This document shows positions 23,410 to 31,678 of a stretch of 64,000 bases of DNA, piece after piece. Origin of the DNA: a virus; IMG/VR virus record IMGVR_UViG_3300008111_000005, positions 1 through 64,000 of that record, one strand, 5' to 3'. How positions within the stretch are numbered: position 1 is the first letter of the stretch; each line of letters begins with the position of its first letter. Position numbers and translations under genes: made by a program. The notes below the pieces were generated by a model that made no database searches, was not told where the DNA came from, and saw only the letters and a list, made by a program, of their open reading frames with translations.

Positions 23410-24065
23410 ACCTTTATTCTCTGAACCACACCCACTCCCCAATCAGCTTCTCCACGACCAAACCATTCAACTGAGAAAATATCTGTGTCAATTGCATCTA
23501 ACAATGCCACTGGACCTGGGTGGTAGTTTGTATCGTGGAATGCCATCACTCCGTTTGGAATCATCTTTTCCCAATACTTCCATTCTTTGATTACTTGATT
23601 GACAGAATGCCATCCATCCACGAACATAAAGTCAATTTGTTCATGACCGTACCATTCCATCAATTGATACAAGCTTTCATAGTTGGCGGAATCACCTTGA
23701 ATTGTAAATATATTATTTTCTATACTATTCAAATATGTTTTGGGTTTAAGATCCATTCCAACATACATGCAGTCTGTTGGTTTGATACTGAGTAATGTGT
23801 TCGTGGAGGAAACACCACCACATTCATCTACACCAATTTCAACTATTAATTTAGGTTGGTGGGGTAATTTATTAAATGCATATTTTAATGCTTCGTGATT
23901 AAGTGACGAAAAATGTACATTGGGTGAAGCATCAAAGTCACCTAACCAATCGGTATCATTGGAAATGCTAGGTTCCAGAGAGGGAAGATATTTTAGTCCA
24001 TAAATATCTGTGGGTAACTTGGTTACCTTTGATAAAATATCATTCGTTCTGTCAAGTAAATTCAT
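23406..24065 (-). CDS. Class I SAM-dependent methyltransferase (MethylT_24-like)
   Basis: A 219-residue protein. IVEIGVDECGG (about residue 74) is the SAM-binding motif I; YVGMDLKPK, and the conserved FMFVDGWHSVNQVIKEWKYW with FHDTN, match the CmcI/CalO-type O-methyltransferase pattern. It probably methylates a sugar or other small acceptor. It follows the RuBisCO-like gene by 9 bases and overlaps the next gene (ATGA), so it belongs to this glycan operon. Confidence 0.75.
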   Translation of the reverse strand: MNLLDRTNDILSKVTKLPTDIYGLKYLPSLEPSISNDTDWLGDFDASPNVHFSSLNHEALKYAFNKLPHQPKLIVEIGVDECGGVSSTNTLLSIKPTDCMYVGMDLKPKTYLNSIENNIFTIQGDSANYESLYQLMEWYGHEQIDFMFVDGWHSVNQVIKEWKYWEKMIPNGVMAFHDTNYHPGPVALLDAIDTDIFSVEWFGRGEADWGVGVVQRIKV

Positions 24066-24074
24066 AGTATTCTC

Positions 24075-25304
24075 TTAGAAAATTCTGTATTGTAAATCAG
24101 CGTTGACTGCTTTGTATCCCCACTTTTTAACAGCTGCGTCATATTCTGCTCCGTGGTTACCATCAATTGCTTGACGCATTGCCAATCCACCGGCGAGTGT
24201 ACCCATTGGATGTCCATGCATTGCACCACCAACATTTGCCATCCAGTTATGACTATCAAGTAATCCGTTAATGTGCTGCACCAATCCAGGATGCATTCCA
24301 CAACTGAGTGCGGGGATAACATTGTAGTTCCACAACACCTTCAAGGCGTCTTGTAGTTCTGTGTCATCCTGATTCATATACCCACCAATCATACCTGCGT
24401 GGATAGAGTCTGCACCAGACCACCCTGCAATCTTACAGATAACGGGCCAGTAGATATGATTCGGAGCACGACGGTCAGTGAAGAATTTATCCCCAGACTT
24501 CTGAAAGTGAATCCACAGATTAGGATTCTGTTTACGGATTGCACGATATGCACCCAACCCACTCCACACATTAATATGAACACCCAATCCACCTTCATCC
24601 GAAACGAATTGTGCTCGTTGTAGTGCGTACGGACTGTCACCATTAATACAGAATGTGTACATTACATTCGGGGCGTTATTCGCCAACCAGTTGGTGATAA
24701 GTGGAACTCTCTTTGTCAACGGACAATGTGCCGGACTACCAAGGAGTTCATCTTCTTTAATAAAGTTTACACCACCATATACCATTTCCTTCACGGCTTC
24801 TAACAATACTTCTGGACTCATTCCAACCTTGGGTTTGATAATACCACCGAAGAATGGTTTGCCCTCGACACCATTAAACTTACGGAATCCATCAATACCA
24901 TATGCTGGTTTCAATGTAAACTGTTGTTCAATATGTGCAGGTAGTGTTACGTCCAATACATGACATTGCTCAATTTCCAGAATGTCTACTTGACCACCGG
25001 CGATGTGGCAGAGGATTTGTGAGATACCATCTTCTTCTAAGTCTAGATTTTCTAGTGGAAATGCGATATCAACTTCACCGGAAAACTTCGACTTTAATTC
25101 ATTTTCATCAGCGAGAACAAAACAACTGTGGTCACGAAACATCTGGTCAGTTTCCCATACACTACGATTGTTTGGATTACCGATGCTTTGACCAATTGCC
25201 AAATTCCACGCGGCATCTCGTAGTGAAGTTTTCCCTGCAAGGAAGTACTTAACTATAAAATATTTGGATAAATCAATATCTCTTGTAAAAATATTTACGC
25301 TCAT
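24075..25304 (-). CDS. RuBisCO-like protein (form IV type)
   Basis: A 409-residue protein of the RuBisCO large-subunit superfamily. The metal-site lysine and acids are kept: FIKEDE gives Lys183, Asp185 and Glu186 (RuBisCO Lys201, Asp203, Glu204). The KPK (157-159), His266, His302, Ser334 and a GG (359-360) are also kept. Residues needed for carboxylation of ribulose bisphosphate are lost: the loop-6 Lys is Tyr309, and the usual Arg after His266 is Phe. It is therefore a RuBisCO-like enolase/isomerase-type enzyme, not a true carboxylase. The start overlaps the upstream cupin gene (ATGA). Confidence 0.85.
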   Translation of the reverse strand: MSVNIFTRDIDLSKYFIVKYFLAGKTSLRDAAWNLAIGQSIGNPNNRSVWETDQMFRDHSCFVLADENELKSKFSGEVDIAFPLENLDLEEDGISQILCHIAGGQVDILEIEQCHVLDVTLPAHIEQQFTLKPAYGIDGFRKFNGVEGKPFFGGIIKPKVGMSPEVLLEAVKEMVYGGVNFIKEDELLGSPAHCPLTKRVPLITNWLANNAPNVMYTFCINGDSPYALQRAQFVSDEGGLGVHINVWSGLGAYRAIRKQNPNLWIHFQKSGDKFFTDRRAPNHIYWPVICKIAGWSGADSIHAGMIGGYMNQDDTELQDALKVLWNYNVIPALSCGMHPGLVQHINGLLDSHNWMANVGGAMHGHPMGTLAGGLAMRQAIDGNHGAEYDAAVKKWGYKAVNADLQYRIF

Positions 25305-25633
25305 TGTTTGTCTGTGACCTCGTATTTGTCGCCTATGACGGACGGTAATTTAACAACAATTAATTCACAATCTTCTAAAAATTCTGGGTCTGCTATTTCA
25401 TACGGAAATATAGTAAATATATCTCCTGTTGTCAATAGCTGTCCTTGTATTCGCATCTTGCCACGAATTAAATAGTTAATTTCTATAGCCCTCTTGTGAT
25501 AATGCTTACCCCAGATTTCACCTTTTTTATGACGAAGATATCCGACTTCAAAATCACTGGTCATCAATACGGATGGTGTAAAGTTTCCAATAAACCATCC
25601 ACGAGTCATATCTTCAATTCTTTTTATTTCCAT
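25301..25633 (-). CDS. Cupin-domain protein
   Basis: A 110-residue single cupin. The ATG at 25633 is preferred over the upstream TTG. HKKGEIWGKHYHKRAIEINY holds the first cupin box (His-rich), and GDIFTIFPYEIADPEF the second. Such small cupins can be sugar-phosphate epimerases or isomerases, or metal-binding regulators. It overlaps the gene before (nucleotidyltransferase) by 20 bases and the RuBisCO-like gene after by 4, so it is a core cassette member. Confidence 0.7.
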   Translation of the reverse strand: MEIKRIEDMTRGWFIGNFTPSVLMTSDFEVGYLRHKKGEIWGKHYHKRAIEINYLIRGKMRIQGQLLTTGDIFTIFPYEIADPEFLEDCELIVVKLPSVIGDKYEVTDKQ

Positions 25634-26345
25634 ATAATGCTCTGTATCGTTCAATATCTTCCAAGGTTCCTACTGCATAGTGTTCGGACGGAGTTATATC
25701 GTATACTCGTTTAGTTCCGTCCAGATAGTTGTATGAGGGACCAATATAATATTCACCATTAACAGTGTCTTTCACTTGTTTCATAGTATTCACCGAAGAT
25801 GCGAAATCTTTGCCATACTTCCACCAGTGAATACCATTCAGTGAATAGTTACTAATCACTTCCTTTTCTTTTACCATTGTGAATTTTGGATATTTGTGTT
25901 CTACATTAGCCACCAACGCGTAACTATTTTTAGGCGTGTTAGTTTCGTAGGTCACCACCGCACCAATAGCATCGGTGGTTTTGGTAAACTCAATAAACTT
26001 ATCGGCGTCCCAATGCATGATTTGGTCACAGTTGGTAACTAATAAATCAGTTTCTCCAAAAAATAATTGTGGAGCATGTAACGCCGAAATGGCTGGACCA
26101 TCGGTAAGATAATCAATTTCTACTACAACAGCCTGACCAACGGTTTTACGAATCGCATCACGAAGAGCCACATTCCAATCTTGATTGTTGTATCTACGAA
26201 CAATGAAACAATAATGGCCATCTATGTTCAACGATTCCAATGCCATTTCAATCATAACTTTACCTGGTAATACTTCTACCAGTGGTTTGGGGACCGTGCT
26301 TTTTACACGAGTCCCCTCACCAGCCATTGGAATAATAATATTCAT
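25614..26345 (-). CDS. Sugar-phosphate nucleotidyltransferase 1
   Basis: A 243-residue nucleotidyltransferase. MNIIIPMAGEGTRV...VPKPLVEV is the nucleotide-binding signature (GxGxR...KPL) of GlmU/RfbA/LicC-like enzymes, with LLVTNCDQI providing the metal-binding Asp. It should transfer a nucleotide to a sugar or polyol phosphate. The substrate is not readable. It is one of two such enzymes in the cassette (the other is at 27620). Confidence 0.85.
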   Translation of the reverse strand: MNIIIPMAGEGTRVKSTVPKPLVEVLPGKVMIEMALESLNIDGHYCFIVRRYNNQDWNVALRDAIRKTVGQAVVVEIDYLTDGPAISALHAPQLFFGETDLLVTNCDQIMHWDADKFIEFTKTTDAIGAVVTYETNTPKNSYALVANVEHKYPKFTMVKEKEVISNYSLNGIHWWKYGKDFASSVNTMKQVKDTVNGEYYIGPSYNYLDGTKRVYDITPSEHYAVGTLEDIERYRALYGNKKN

Positions 26346-26349
26346 TTAA

Positions 26350-27243
26350 TCAAGCAACTGTTGAAGTAGTAAACTGTATGTCTGCGTGCTCACCCAATGA
26401 TTCTGCCGACTTGGTACGCATGAATTCTTCATGTAGTGATTGACCCAACTGGTCCATTTGATTGAAGAACTGCTTACTCAAATCAAGATTCTTGTCAGTT
26501 ACTAATGGAGTATAATCTGCTTGTGGGAAGTCAACCACCGAGTATGTATAATTCCAGTATGAAGCAAATTCCTCCCAACGATTTTCTGCATCAATTAAAT
26601 CCCAAACACGACTACCGATTGTTGGTACGGTGTGATAGTAAATAGATCTCTTTAAGCCATCAAGTGTTCTCATACTACCAGCGATAATGTTTTGGTGACG
26701 TTGGATTTGTTGGTTTGCCAAATATTCCAAGTGTGCATCTGCATCAATTCCAACTTCTTCCATACGTCCTGGAATGATACTAGCGAAGAACACACTTTGA
26801 TAACTCAAAGACTTAATGATGGTATTTGCATCAGAAACACCTGTTACATTTAGATATAACTTACGAAGTTCTGGTGCGTCGGCGATTCGAAGTACATAAC
26901 TGAAATGTGGAATCTTCAATGCCATAGCTGCACCATTACCGTTGAACTGGTCAACATATTGTGCCCATCGAATAATATCTTCTTCTTCCATAACTGAATT
27001 AGGGACTTGTACATATACTAATCCTTCTGGACCTTCACCACGAAGTTCTCCAACAAGTGAGGTCATCTGTGGAACAAGTGTTTCAAATTTATCCAATGTA
27101 TCGCAGTTGACCTTTGCCAATGCGTTTGGATTGGTAGTAATACCAATTACGGAACTACCGTCAATATACTTACCCAACTTGTCCCAAATCTTACGGATAT
27201 AGTCGGTGTCTGCTGTGTCAAAAAAGAATGTTGGTTGTGACAT
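26350..27243 (-). CDS. Transaldolase-family enzyme
   Basis: A 297-residue protein. FFFDTADTDYIRKI and GITTNPNALAK (residues 36-40 TNPN) are hallmarks of the transaldolase family; MALKIP holds Lys110, the expected Schiff-base lysine. The family joins or splits sugar phosphates by aldol chemistry (sedoheptulose/fructose/fructose-6-P). In this cassette it could extend the C4 product of the adjacent DHBP synthase or a RuBisCO-like-protein product, which is inference. Its start overlaps the HAD phosphatase gene as TAATG. Confidence 0.8.
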   Translation of the reverse strand: MSQPTFFFDTADTDYIRKIWDKLGKYIDGSSVIGITTNPNALAKVNCDTLDKFETLVPQMTSLVGELRGEGPEGLVYVQVPNSVMEEEDIIRWAQYVDQFNGNGAAMALKIPHFSYVLRIADAPELRKLYLNVTGVSDANTIIKSLSYQSVFFASIIPGRMEEVGIDADAHLEYLANQQIQRHQNIIAGSMRTLDGLKRSIYYHTVPTIGSRVWDLIDAENRWEEFASYWNYTYSVVDFPQADYTPLVTDKNLDLSKQFFNQMDQLGQSLHEEFMRTKSAESLGEHADIQFTTSTVA

Positions 27244-27623
27244 TATGGATTCTCCACGGTTCTTGGTCCTTTGTTTATTCTATCTTTTATTGCTAAGATT
27301 GAGGTTTCCCAATCTGTATGTCTGTGTACCGCATCATCTATTATTAAATCGGCGTGAGGTTTACTCCACCAAATTTCATCATATGGAATATCCCATTTTT
27401 CTAACCAATCAAACAATACTTTACCTTGTAACTTTAATACCCTTCCTTGATTCCCACCACCAGTTTTCATATGTCGTGCCGTATGAAGAATAATGGTGTG
27501 CCCTTCTTCTTTTAACCATCGTAACGTTTCTAATGCTTCTGGAAACGGCTTGACATCTGCGTAGGTCATATCACCAGTTTTATTTTCACAGATAGTATTA
27601 TCTATATCAAAACAAAATATCAT
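27243..27623 (-). CDS. HAD-family phosphatase (capsule-biosynthesis type)
   Basis: A 126-residue small HAD enzyme. FDIDNTI gives the catalytic Asp6 and general acid Asp8, TGDMTYADVKPFPEAL and HTARHMKTGGG give motif II, ADLIIDDAVH the acidic end motif. It removes a phosphate from a small phosphorylated compound. Such HADs typically lie next to nucleotidyltransferases in surface-sugar gene clusters. It overlaps both neighbours (ATGA upstream, TAATG downstream). Confidence 0.8.
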   Translation of the reverse strand: MIFCFDIDNTICENKTGDMTYADVKPFPEALETLRWLKEEGHTIILHTARHMKTGGGNQGRVLKLQGKVLFDWLEKWDIPYDEIWWSKPHADLIIDDAVHRHTDWETSILAIKDRINKGPRTVENP

Positions 27624-28390
27624 AATGTACCCTCAAAGGCTTTTACATCTGCTGGTGTACCAAGAGGTACAACATCAGTAACGGTATGTACATATACTGG
27701 AATCCCTATACTCACATTATACGAGGCCACCATACTCATATAATACTCTGCGTTTCCATTAAACTCAACTGGTTTGTTAAATTCCATAATAAACTTTGCA
27801 TAGTTTGTAAAGAATTGTGTTTGACCAAAGTAGAATATACCAATCATCGTAGGATGGTGAACCCACGAATCATTCTTCTCACGAATACCCACAGCCTTTC
27901 CATCTTCAATTATAACGTTCGACCATTTATTGGGTAGTGATTTGTCTGGATTATCAAAGCATGCTACTGCGACTGCATTACTCTTAAATTTAATACCACG
28001 AATAAAATCATCAACACCATTATGATTATATTTGTTATCGGAATCAAGAACCAATAAGTCATCAGTTTTGTGCCACATACGAGATGCTGCTTGTCTTGCG
28101 GTGTCTAAACTTCCCGAAGTAATTTCTTTAAACGGAATGATTTCTATGTTACGACCGTAAATGGAATATAAAAATTTATCCAATCCAGCATCCAAATGTT
28201 CTTGCAAAACTGCAAAATATAAATGAATGTTACTCGACTGTCCCTTTCCATCGTGACGAATATATGGACATGATTCCGTTGTCCATTGTAAGATTGTCTT
28301 ACCATTTATTTGAATTAATGGTTTGGGGTCTTTGTATCCTTCGTTTACAAAACGTTGACCCCTACCAGCCATTAACACTAAGACGTTCAT
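27620..28390 (-). CDS. Sugar-phosphate nucleotidyltransferase 2
   Basis: A 256-residue enzyme of the same family as the one at 25614. MNVLVLMAGRGQRFVNEGY with KDPKPLI is the nucleotide-binding signature; DLLVLDSDNKYN supplies the metal-binding acids. Two nucleotidyltransferases in one operon suggest two activated precursors or sequential steps. It overlaps the kinase gene (ATGA). Confidence 0.85.
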   Translation of the reverse strand: MNVLVLMAGRGQRFVNEGYKDPKPLIQINGKTILQWTTESCPYIRHDGKGQSSNIHLYFAVLQEHLDAGLDKFLYSIYGRNIEIIPFKEITSGSLDTARQAASRMWHKTDDLLVLDSDNKYNHNGVDDFIRGIKFKSNAVAVACFDNPDKSLPNKWSNVIIEDGKAVGIREKNDSWVHHPTMIGIFYFGQTQFFTNYAKFIMEFNKPVEFNGNAEYYMSMVASYNVSIGIPVYVHTVTDVVPLGTPADVKAFEGTL

Positions 28391-29373
28391 AATTCCAATG
28401 CCTCGTTTAATAATCTTATACCTGTGAGGTACATTGCTCGTTGTCTTTCCAGACTATCATAATGACGAGCACACATCCCAATAAAGATGCAGCCTTGGAT
28501 AATTTTTATTTCCTTCTTATTAAACATTGGAAAGAAAATATATTCAAACTCATTCAATGCCCAATCAAGTTCACCGTCATTCTTAATGTCCAATTGATAC
28601 GCATTGCCATTTGCTGTAACCTTAAACTTATCAGTAATAAATGCTTCATACGTTCCATCCAATGAATGATATAGTTTAGCTATATCGTATCGAATATCAC
28701 CGTAATTTCCAAGTTTACCAAATGAACCACGAGGATCTATGAAACGAATAATATTTTTATCTTCACCATATAAAATATTACTAAAACAACAATCACCGTG
28801 TATAAGTGATGGAGTAAAAGTTAACATATTTTGTTCGATGTAATTCTTAATCTGTGGCCAGACTACTTCGAACATGGAGTATTGTTTATTGTTAATGTAT
28901 ACTGAATGTGCACGAACTTGGTCAATAAACAACGAATCAAACTTATCGTGCCACCCAGAATAAAAATTACGGTACTCACGTTCTGTTTTTGTGATGTACA
29001 TATCGTACGCTGCATTACGAATTTCTTCGTCAGTCCACTTAACTCGTGGACTGATGTTAGACCACGACACAAGAATGTTTCGTAAATTAAGGAAAAATTC
29101 AGACCACGACGGCATAATTTTGTCACCAAACAAATAATTACCAACGTTTGGATAACTATACAATTCCAAATCCATCCAAAAGTCTGCTATTAACGGTTCT
29201 ACGTGATCGAGTAATCTTGGAAAAAATACTGCTTGTGATGGATGATACTTTTGTAATTTTACATAATATAATATCTCATCACGGAGTCGTTCGGTGGAAC
29301 TTAATTTCCGAACAACTCCTCGCGTTTCATCTACTTCAAATCTATTGTATGCTCGTGTGACTAATTTTTCCAT
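28387..29373 (-). CDS. Aminoglycoside/choline-kinase-like phosphotransferase
   Basis: A 328-residue kinase-like protein. SLIHGDCCFSNILYGED gives the catalytic HGDxxxxN motif and IIRFIDPRGSFG the Mg-binding DPRG, as in APH/choline kinase enzymes. It probably phosphorylates a sugar, polyol or amino alcohol that the nucleotidyltransferases then activate. It overlaps nucleotidyltransferase 2 and lies just downstream of ribB. Confidence 0.75.
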   Translation of the reverse strand: MEKLVTRAYNRFEVDETRGVVRKLSSTERLRDEILYYVKLQKYHPSQAVFFPRLLDHVEPLIADFWMDLELYSYPNVGNYLFGDKIMPSWSEFFLNLRNILVSWSNISPRVKWTDEEIRNAAYDMYITKTEREYRNFYSGWHDKFDSLFIDQVRAHSVYINNKQYSMFEVVWPQIKNYIEQNMLTFTPSLIHGDCCFSNILYGEDKNIIRFIDPRGSFGKLGNYGDIRYDIAKLYHSLDGTYEAFITDKFKVTANGNAYQLDIKNDGELDWALNEFEYIFFPMFNKKEIKIIQGCIFIGMCARHYDSLERQRAMYLTGIRLLNEALEL

Positions 29374-29376
29374 AAA

Positions 29377-30012
29377 TCATCCCACTTGGAATGGTGGTTC
29401 CCATCCTGTTTCGTTACAATATTCAATGACTTCATCAATAGAAATCGTATTCAATGCCCATCGTTCTGCGTAGGGAATGAGGTCTGGGACTCGTGCCATA
29501 CTACCATCATCATTCATAATCTCACAGATGATTGCAACTGGTTTCGTTCCAGCCATCATAGCAAGTTGAACAGATGCTTCGGTATGACCCTGCCGTTCCT
29601 TCAACAAACCAGGACGGGGACGGAGTGGAAACAAGTGACCTGGGTATGCAAGTTGTTCTGGTTTGGTATTTTCATCTAGTACCAATCCAATCGTGACCAT
29701 ACGATCTTCTACACTTACACCAGTAGTGACACCATCACGTGCGTCAATACTGACGGTGAATGGAGTCGAAAACTTATCGTTATTGTTAGATGGACTCATA
29801 GGAATTTCTAAACGATCTAACATAAACTTTGGTGTAGGAATACACATGATACCTCGTGCTTCCTTTGCGATAAAAGCCAGTGTTTCTGGTGTTGCTTTTT
29901 CCGCTGCAATCATCAAGTCACCTTCATTTTCTCTATCGTAACTATCTACGACGATGATTGGTTTTCCGTTGCGGATATCTTCTAATACTGTTTTAATTTT
30001 TTCTGATAACAT
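29377..30012 (-). CDS. ribB: 3,4-dihydroxy-2-butanone 4-phosphate synthase
   Basis: A 211-residue RibB. It makes L-3,4-dihydroxy-2-butanone 4-phosphate and formate from ribulose 5-phosphate. DRENEGD (residues 26-32), FTVSIDARDGVTTGVS, GHTEASVQLA and CEIMNDDGSMAR are the conserved active-site blocks, so the enzyme looks intact. No other riboflavin gene (ribA, ribD, ribE, ribH) is here, unlike a riboflavin operon. I infer that its C4 product feeds the sugar cassette; riboflavin supply to the host is the alternative. Confidence 0.85.
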   Translation of the reverse strand: MLSEKIKTVLEDIRNGKPIIVVDSYDRENEGDLMIAAEKATPETLAFIAKEARGIMCIPTPKFMLDRLEIPMSPSNNNDKFSTPFTVSIDARDGVTTGVSVEDRMVTIGLVLDENTKPEQLAYPGHLFPLRPRPGLLKERQGHTEASVQLAMMAGTKPVAIICEIMNDDGSMARVPDLIPYAERWALNTISIDEVIEYCNETGWEPPFQVG

Positions 30013-30024
30013 TTACCTTTCCCC

Positions 30025-30894
30025 TTATACGATTTTACAAATGTCGAAGTCTAATGAATTTATGTCTAACCACGGATACCAATCAATCTCTTCTTCGGTT
30101 GGCCCGTTTACGAAGTTTTCAAACGTGTTTGGTGACTGTCCTCTCCACTTTCTATCATTCCAAGTCAGCTTCTCAAACTTTTGTGTTTTTGCTCCGCACT
30201 GCGGAACTACATGCTTACTTGCTCGTGTCCAGTATTTATCCAACCCTACATCATTCCACCTAAGATATGGGAATCCATCTCCATATTCAGCGTGTCCAGT
30301 TTTACAAATCGGACTAACTATTTGACCCTCTACGTTTATTTGTTCGGGCCAATTATGCCATGCGTGATAATCAACCAACGATGCTCTGTTGTGTCCTAAA
30401 TCTCTACGTAATGCTCGTGTACTGAAATCCAGTTCGTGGTTTCCGTTTGTAGCGTATCGTTCATCCCACCATCCGAAAAATCGTAATCCTTCCAATGTCA
30501 TTAAGGTAACTTGGTCACCTTGTGGGGCCATATATAAATCATAATCGGTTTGCTTGATAATGTCAACCCACCCATCCTTAATAATCATATTGTCGTGAGC
30601 AGTTATACAATATTTTTTACCGGAAAGAAAAGTGTGAACATATGCTTGATTGTAGTTTTCAACCATAGGACCGATTGCGTAATCGTGTCTCATCACATTA
30701 TTCCAAATCTTAACACGAGATTTAATATCATCTGCGAAGTCATCAATGGTGACTGATGAATGATTGGTAATGATGTTGACTCGTTCAAAGTCAAAGGTAT
30801 TTAACCACTCACGTGCAAATCCATCCATCAACTCCTTTCTTCGCCAGTTGGAAATCCAAAGTTCAACGTTATCTGGTGTAAAATCTGTTCTCAT
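30025..30894 (-). CDS. Glycosyltransferase-like protein
   Basis: A 289-residue protein with a GT-A-like pattern: VELWISNWRRKELM start, CITAHDNMIIKDGWVDI (acidic DN motif where the sugar nucleotide sits), and FFGWWDERYATNGNHELDFS (galactosyltransferase-like end loop). The specific sugar is unknown. It is next to ribB in the same operon direction. Confidence 0.6.
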   Translation of the reverse strand: MRTDFTPDNVELWISNWRRKELMDGFAREWLNTFDFERVNIITNHSSVTIDDFADDIKSRVKIWNNVMRHDYAIGPMVENYNQAYVHTFLSGKKYCITAHDNMIIKDGWVDIIKQTDYDLYMAPQGDQVTLMTLEGLRFFGWWDERYATNGNHELDFSTRALRRDLGHNRASLVDYHAWHNWPEQINVEGQIVSPICKTGHAEYGDGFPYLRWNDVGLDKYWTRASKHVVPQCGAKTQKFEKLTWNDRKWRGQSPNTFENFVNGPTEEEIDWYPWLDINSLDFDICKIV

Positions 30895-30895
30895 C

Positions 30896-31678
30896 CTATC
30901 CTCGCGTCAATTCTAAATGATTTATTACTGTATTGTATGGTAGTCCCATATGTTTTACGTAAAAAAATAATAATGTATGTGGATTCAAAAACCTATCTAC
31001 ACCTGGTATCTCTACGTTATTCCCTGCCGAACGTGTTGGTTTTTCTAGTTCTAGTACAGATTCCATCTCTTCTATATGATTATACAAGTTATTGTATACT
31101 TTCATATTATCAAAATTACCCACCGCATAGTAATCGTGTGGTTCTGAGTAGTGTTCCTTTGTTGAGTTATACCACGGCCAATTAATACATTCCAAATCTA
31201 TATCGTCTAAATTAAAACTGTCTTTTAATTTAATATCTGGTCTACATTTTATTACCAAGTCATAATCTGTACTGTGTGACTCTAATAACTCAAAACATTT
31301 TAATGCTTTGTACCACATAGAGTATAGATGCGTTACTCGTCGAGTTGTCCAATCTATACTGTTTTGTGATACACCTGCCTCGTTTCGTAGTTTTCTAACT
31401 CTCTTACTTTTATCTAAAAATTCTTGTAAAGGTTCTTCGTAAGGTTGTATTACTACATCGGTAAGATTATATTTTTGTTTTAACTCTGTTTCTGTATGTA
31501 TTAATTTGTCTCGGTTCTCTACAACATGTACATCATCTGATTTTTTACGATTTCCCATCACATCCCACGTATGTAAAAATACATCACAGTCGTGTTTTGA
31601 GAATAATAATTTATCCCAAGAATCGTAATTATAATCAAAATTTCTATAATGTCCAGATAAACATACTCCTATCTTCAT
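30896..31678 (-). CDS. Glycosyltransferase-like protein, CLSG family
   Basis: A 260-residue protein beginning MKIGVCLSGHYRNFDYNYDS. It shares this start, the YSMWYKALKCFELLE helix and DLVIKCRPDIKL with its upstream neighbour (31675-32445), so the two are paralogues. CLSGH and CRPD-type proteins belong to a bacterial/phage glycosyltransferase-like group (WaaZ/DUF7796-like, from memory). Acceptor unknown. Confidence 0.6.
   Translation of the reverse strand: MKIGVCLSGHYRNFDYNYDSWDKLLFSKHDCDVFLHTWDVMGNRKKSDDVHVVENRDKLIHTETELKQKYNLTDVVIQPYEEPLQEFLDKSKRVRKLRNEAGVSQNSIDWTTRRVTHLYSMWYKALKCFELLESHSTDYDLVIKCRPDIKLKDSFNLDDIDLECINWPWYNSTKEHYSEPHDYYAVGNFDNMKVYNNLYNHIEEMESVLELEKPTRSAGNNVEIPGVDRFLNPHTLLFFYVKHMGLPYNTVINHLELTRG

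Noticed and set aside
24075-25304. Functional RuBisCO for carbon fixation
   Set aside because: Loop-6 Lys and other RuBP-binding residues are missing and there is no phosphoribulokinase or small subunit gene nearby.
29377-30012. Riboflavin operon
   Set aside because: Only ribB is present; no ribA, ribD, ribE or ribH is seen in the window.
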